From Sphingomonas faeni (GTDB lineage Bacteria; Pseudomonadota; Alphaproteobacteria; Sphingomonadales; Sphingomonadaceae): DNA of 64,000 nucleotides. This document shows, piece by piece, positions 60,456-64,000 of the stretch. Within the stretch, counting starts at the first letter, position 1, and every line of letters begins with the position of its first letter. The stretch is taken from contig NZ_QAYE01000008.1 in assembly GCF_003053745.1 (NCBI RefSeq), forward strand, positions 1 through 64,000, written 5' to 3'. The position numbers and the translations under genes were made by a program. The notes under the pieces were generated by a model, which saw only the letters and a list, made by a program, of their open reading frames with translations, did not search any database and was not told the origin of the DNA.

Positions 60456-61565
60456 TCAACCGGCGAACACGGCCTTCGCGATATGCGTGATCCTGCATGC
60501 GAGGTCGGCCTCGCCGCTGGCCACCACGTAGAAGTCACCCGCGTCGGCGATGCCCGTCGTGAAGACGACGTTGTCGAGGTACATGCTGTCCTTCAGCGGC
60601 TCGGTCAGCGCCGGGTTCGGCTCCAGCAATGCGGTATGCTCGGTCGCCACCGTGATCGACGGATCGTCCTTGTCGAGGATCGACCAATAGGTCCTGTAGA
60701 TGCCGACCACGCCGGATGGCTCGACGCCGTGCCACAAGGTTAGCCACCCGCGATCGGTCAGGATCGGAGGCGCGCCGCCGCCCATCCGCGCGGTCGCGAC
60801 GGTGGCAGCGTGTGGCCGGATGCCGGGCTTGTCGTGCGGCTTCCAGTGAAGCGCATCGGGTGAGCGCGACAGGTTGATCGACGGCCCGCTGCGCCATTCG
60901 CTGCCTGGTGGATAGGCGAAATACAGGTCGCCGAGCGGCCGGGTCTGCGCCCAATACTGCCCGTCGATCAGGCCTTCGAAGATCAGCATGTCCTTGTTCT
61001 GATGGTCGAGGACGATCCCTTCGAGCTGCCACTCGAGCGCGTCGGCGGACGAATACAACGTCGTTGAATGCCGCTCCGGGCTGACCGAACACGTCGTCAT
61101 CAGATAGCGGTCGCCGACCTTTGATATCCGCGCATCCTCGACGCCGTAGCATTGGTACGACGTTCGCGGCGCGATCGCCCTGTCGTAATGCACAGCGACG
61201 ACCGATCGTCCCTCGGCATCCAGCTCGACCGGCAGCAGCCACGACAAAGACGTCAATGCCATCACCTTCCACCCGCCCCCAGGGATCAGAAACTTCCGCG
61301 GATCCTTGGTATCCACCATCTGCAACGGCCAAGCATCGAGCAGATAGGCGCCGTCCTGCCAGCGGATCGCGTGGACATTGCCGTTCTTGACCGGCTGCTT
61401 AAGCGCTTCGGCAACGCGGACCATTAGCAGCAGATTACCGTTCGCCAGCCGCGTCATCCCGGGATTGAACGCGCCGAGCACATAGGTTTCCGCGCCGACC
61501 TTCCCCGCCAGCGGCGAGCGCGACAGGTCGATGTCGGCGGGGGTGAAGACGAGCTGATCGAACAT
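60456..61565 (-). CDS. Glycoside hydrolase family 130-like protein (beta-mannoside phosphorylase family)
   Basis: A 369-residue five-bladed propeller enzyme. The conserved CYGVEDARIS (catalytic Asp region) and MGGGAPPILTDRGWLTLWHGV are the GH130 fingerprints; NPGMTRLANGNLLLMVRVAE starts the catalytic domain. GH130 members phosphorolyse or hydrolyse beta-mannosides such as mannosyl-N-acetylglucosamine. GGAG lies upstream of the ATG with good spacing. Upstream is a family 2 palindrome. Possible partners are the nearby GT4 and SDR genes. Confidence 0.9.
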   Translation of the reverse strand: MFDQLVFTPADIDLSRSPLAGKVGAETYVLGAFNPGMTRLANGNLLLMVRVAEALKQPVKNGNVHAIRWQDGAYLLDAWPLQMVDTKDPRKFLIPGGGWKVMALTSLSWLLPVELDAEGRSVVAVHYDRAIAPRTSYQCYGVEDARISKVGDRYLMTTCSVSPERHSTTLYSSADALEWQLEGIVLDHQNKDMLIFEGLIDGQYWAQTRPLGDLYFAYPPGSEWRSGPSINLSRSPDALHWKPHDKPGIRPHAATVATARMGGGAPPILTDRGWLTLWHGVEPSGVVGIYRTYWSILDKDDPSITVATEHTALLEPNPALTEPLKDSMYLDNVVFTTGIADAGDFYVVASGEADLACRITHIAKAVFAG

Positions 61566-61592
61566 GCTATTCTCCTTGGTGAGTATGCCGTA

Positions 61593-61669
61593 TTCCCTCG
61601 CGAAAGCGGGGCCCCGGGGTCATGAATGCCGCCCTATGGTATCCTGGGCTCCCGCCTTCGCGGGAGAAC
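61593..61669. repeat. Palindromic repeat, family 2 (copy 3)
   Basis: TTCCCTCGCGAAAGCGGGG and, after about 36 nt, CCTGGGCTCCCGCCTTCGCGGGAGAAC. Related to copies at 24972 and 57041. It lies between the SDR and GH130 genes, both leftward. Confidence 0.78.
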
Positions 61670-61681
61670 TAGGAGGGAAGA

Positions 61682-62440
61682 TCATTCCCCCTCAAGCGCG
61701 CGCGGAACGATAACGATCTGCTGGATTACCGATCGCGTCGGCTGGGTAAGCAGGAACTCGACCCCTGCCGCGATGTCCTCGCCACGCAGCATCTGCTCCG
61801 CCTCGATCATCTGGCGCTGCTTGTCGTCGGGCACGTCGGGATATTGCATGTCCGACCCGACCTTGCCCGGCTCGATTAGCGAAACCCGGATCCCCTTCGG
61901 ACCCAGTTCCCGCCGCAATGCTTCGGAAAAACCCGCGATGCCAGACTTGATGCCGGCGTACACCGTCGAGCTTGGCCCGAGGATATGCGCGCTCAGCGAG
62001 CCAATGATGACCATGTCGCCGATCGGCGTCATCCGGTTTGCGGCATGATGCGCACTGAGCAGGTACGCGGTAAAATCGACCGCGATCGCGTAGCGAAGCT
62101 CGTCCTCGCTCATCTGCGTAAGGCCACCCGCCGCGACTGCCGCGTTGATGACGGTGATGTCGAACCCGCCGAGATACGCCTCGCCTGCATCAAAGAACGC
62201 GCGGACCTTGTCGGGATCGGCGAGTTCGGTGATCATCCCGTCGCCCTCGCCGACCTGTCGGATGTGCGCGAGCGCATCCTGCAGATACCGCTCGTCGCGC
62301 CCACAGATATAGACCTTGGCACCGTTCGCCGCGAGCATCACCGCGATCGCCCGGCCGATCCCCGTCGTACCCCCGGTAATGATCGCGCGACGACCCTTCA
62401 GCGGGCGGGCAGTCGTGTGGAGGTCGGCGCGTTCGGTCAT
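61682..62440 (-). CDS. SDR family oxidoreductase
   Basis: A 252-residue short-chain dehydrogenase. IITGGTTGIGRAIAVML is the cofactor loop, CGRD follows strand two (Arg suggests NADP), NAA replaces the usual NAG, and the catalytic set is IIGSLSAH with YAGIK. The start uses the ATG one codon after a TTG. It precedes GH130 on the same strand but is separated by the repeat, so cotranscription is unclear. Substrate unknown. Confidence 0.9.
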   Translation of the reverse strand: MTERADLHTTARPLKGRRAIITGGTTGIGRAIAVMLAANGAKVYICGRDERYLQDALAHIRQVGEGDGMITELADPDKVRAFFDAGEAYLGGFDITVINAAVAAGGLTQMSEDELRYAIAVDFTAYLLSAHHAANRMTPIGDMVIIGSLSAHILGPSSTVYAGIKSGIAGFSEALRRELGPKGIRVSLIEPGKVGSDMQYPDVPDDKQRQMIEAEQMLRGEDIAAGVEFLLTQPTRSVIQQIVIVPRALEGE

Positions 62441-62499
62441 CAAGTTTCCCGGCTTGTCAGTAAGGTCGACGCCAAACGCGCAGTCCCAGCCGGATGTCC

Positions 62500-63381
62500 C
62501 TAAGCGCGGATCGCCGCCCCCTCAAGCGCGCGCGCCAGCAACCGGTCGATCGGCTCCTGCAGCATCGTCTCGCTCAATGTCGGCGCGTGGCCGACACCCG
62601 GCACCGTCACCAGTTCCGCCTGATCGAGCGATGCCGCCATCCGCTCGGCCGTCGCCGCTGACAACAGGTCAGATCGCCCCCCGCGCACGATCAACGTCGG
62701 CACCTCACGCAGCGAGCCGAGCGCCTGCCACATGTCCGGCCCCGCCTCGTTCCCCGGCACGCGAAACGGTTCGGCGATCTTCAGATCATAGTCGAGCACG
62801 ACCCGACCCGAACTGTTGAGCCGGTACAGCCGCTTTGCCATCGCCAGCCAGTCCTCGATCTGCCAGTCGGGATAGACGTCGGCGTTGTTCTCGGAAACGC
62901 AGCGGGCTGCATGCATCCAGGTTGGGAACACGCTCGCCTTGCCGACATAGCCGCGGATCCGCGACAGGCCCTGCGCGTCGATCTCCGGCCCAACGTCGTT
63001 GAGCAACGCCGCCATCATTCGACCGCGCGATGGCCCGGCCATCAGCATCGTCACGATGCCGCCCAGCGACGTGCCGAATGCGATGTACCGATCGATACCC
63101 TGGTCGGTCAGCAACGCCTCGACGTCCTGCACGTACGTCAGCGGGACGTACGACATCGGATCTTTCGCATACGCGCTCTCGCCGCGCCCACGAAAGTCCA
63201 CCGCGATCAGCCGCCAGCGCCCCGCCAGCCTGGCCGCCAACGCATCGAAATCGCGCGCATTACGCGTCAGCCCCGCCATGCAAATGATCGGAGGCTGCCC
63301 TTCCGCGCCCCCCGGATAGTCCCTCGCGTGGAGCCGAAGCCCGTCGTTGGACCACCAATAGAGGTTTTCGTAAGCGGCCAT
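62500..63381 (-). CDS. Alpha/beta hydrolase
   Basis: A 293-residue alpha/beta hydrolase. The N-terminus has WWSNDGLRLHARDYPG, the oxyanion region is ICMAGLTRNARDF, the nucleophile elbow is AFGTSLGGIVTM, and the C-terminal His lies in TVPGVGHAPTLSE with an acid in LIVRGGRSDLLS. The ATG follows AGGA with good spacing. Esterase or lactonase activity is plausible; substrate unknown. It is divergent from the SelO gene with 37 bp between starts. Confidence 0.92.
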   Translation of the reverse strand: MAAYENLYWWSNDGLRLHARDYPGGAEGQPPIICMAGLTRNARDFDALAARLAGRWRLIAVDFRGRGESAYAKDPMSYVPLTYVQDVEALLTDQGIDRYIAFGTSLGGIVTMLMAGPSRGRMMAALLNDVGPEIDAQGLSRIRGYVGKASVFPTWMHAARCVSENNADVYPDWQIEDWLAMAKRLYRLNSSGRVVLDYDLKIAEPFRVPGNEAGPDMWQALGSLREVPTLIVRGGRSDLLSAATAERMAASLDQAELVTVPGVGHAPTLSETMLQEPIDRLLARALEGAAIRA

Positions 63382-63418
63382 GGTTGCGTCCTTCGGGTAG
63401 CGGCCACCATATCGCCGC

Positions 63419-64000
63419 ATGCCTATCTCCCCGCAAGCCTATCGCCCCGAAGCAAAGCTCCTTGAGCTCGGCGAGGGCTTCTTCGATCCCGTCGCGCCTG
63501 CGGACTTCCCCGATACGCGAACCCGTTTCCGCAACGATCGCGCCGCCGCGCAAATCGGTCTCGACGCGCTGACGGATGACGAATGGACGCGCCATTTCGG
63601 CAGGTTCGAGCCGCTCCCCGACACGCTCCCCCAGCCGTTCGCGCTCCGCTATCACGGCCACCAGTTCCGCAATTACAACCCCGATCTCGGCGACGGCCGC
63701 GGTTTCACTTTCGCGCAGATGCGCGACGACCGAGGCCGGTTGATGGACCTCGGCACGAAGGGATCGGGCCAGACCCCGTGGAGCCGCGCCGGCGACGGCC
63801 GCCTCACGCTCAAGGGCGGTGTCCGCGAAATCCTCGCGACCGAGATGCTGGAAGCGCTCAACGTGCCGACTTCGCGCACGCTGTCGCTGATCGAGACCGG
63901 CGAAGAACTCCAGCGCGGCGACGAGCCAAGCCCGACGCGCTCCGCCGTCCTCGTCCGCCTAAACCACAGTCACGTCCGCATCGGCAGCTTCCAGCGCCTC
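63419..64000 (+). CDS. selO: SelO (YdiU/UPF0061) protein adenylyltransferase, partial at window edge
   Basis: The first 194 codons of a pseudokinase that transfers AMP to Ser/Thr/Tyr of target proteins, linked to redox homeostasis. Reading starts [18 protein letters not shown]. The family motifs [37 protein letters not shown] and [19 protein letters not shown] are clear. The frame is open to the last base, so the rest lies outside the window. Divergent from the alpha/beta hydrolase gene. The gene name rests on family identity. Confidence 0.92.
   Translation, partial: MPISPQAYRPEAKLLELGEGFFDPVAPADFPDTRTRFRNDRAAAQIGLDALTDDEWTRHFGRFEPLPDTLPQPFALRYHGHQFRNYNPDLGDGRGFTFAQMRDDRGRLMDLGTKGSGQTPWSRAGDGRLTLKGGVREILATEMLEALNVPTSRTLSLIETGEELQRGDEPSPTRSAVLVRLNHSHVRIGSFQRL

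Noticed and set aside
1..64000. CRISPR array, prophage or insertion sequence
   Set aside because: Repeats are isolated palindromes without regular spacing, and no transposase, integrase or phage structural gene is recognisable on either strand.

Overview
The window looks like chromosomal DNA of a high-GC alphaproteobacterium of the sphingomonad type (Sphingomonas or a close relative). The basis is the gene content and style: GC-rich codon use, an alphaproteobacterial comF-grxC-nitrilase-DUF1178 block, TamA/TamB next to each other, an NDUFAF5-like methyltransferase, and two sites resembling promoters of the alphaproteobacterial general stress sigma factor EcfG. I see no insertion sequence, prophage, integrase, plasmid gene or CRISPR array. 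Genus is an inference; no rRNA is present to check it.

Layout. 0.15-5.7 kb: an RNase H-like protein, a YihY/BrkB membrane protein, and an ABC permease/ATPase pair divergent from a GDSL lipoprotein esterase (the ybbA-ybbP/tesA arrangement). 5.8-9.7 kb: a Crp/Fnr regulator, a small WYL-like protein, two transglutaminase-like proteins and an N-formylglutamate amidohydrolase. 9.8-15.2 kb: a PAS/GAF hybrid histidine kinase and a TonB-dependent receptor (probably zinc) with a Fur/Zur-like operator. 15.2-23.7 kb: a tightly overlapping glgX-treZ-malQ-treY operon that turns malto-oligosaccharides into trehalose, followed by a 68-residue Mop protein and preceded by a candidate EcfG promoter. 23.8-30.8 kb: an Old Yellow Enzyme, an SDR-GH15-SDR operon and a large catalase. 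30.8-34.2 kb: a GT2 glycosyltransferase convergent with an acyl-CoA dehydrogenase/PIG-L deacetylase/NodS-like methyltransferase operon. 34.3-38.2 kb: two small unknowns, tRNA-Ser(UGA), the DUF1178/nitrilase/grxC/comF operon and the divergent NDUFAF5-like methyltransferase. 38.2-42.5 kb: an EAL phosphodiesterase, a TPR-sensor histidine kinase and a lone receiver. 42.5-42.9 kb: a structured intergenic region holding a 17-codon ORF with a strong Shine-Dalgarno. 42.9-52.4 kb: a flavin monooxygenase, tamB, tamA, a small secreted unknown, a prepilin peptidase and a small membrane protein. 52.5-64 kb: a thiolase, an SH3 protein, a 2-hydroxyacid dehydrogenase, a glycine-rich lipoprotein, a LysE exporter, a nitronate monooxygenase-like enzyme with a C-terminal Cys cluster, a GT4, a six-cysteine unknown with a candidate EcfG promoter, a GH130, an SDR, an alpha/beta hydrolase and the first 194 codons of a SelO protein.

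Common thread: much of the window fits stress physiology and the cell envelope (trehalose synthesis, catalase, c-di-GMP signalling, outer-membrane assembly, envelope sugar chemistry). Many intergenic gaps carry palindromic repeats of two or three families. The items most worth following are the structured micro-ORF locus at 42.6-42.8 kb, the NodC/NodB/NodS-like enzyme set at 31-34 kb, the six-cysteine stress-promoter gene at 60.0 kb, and several genes whose best start appears to be CTG or a TTG overlapping the upstream stop.
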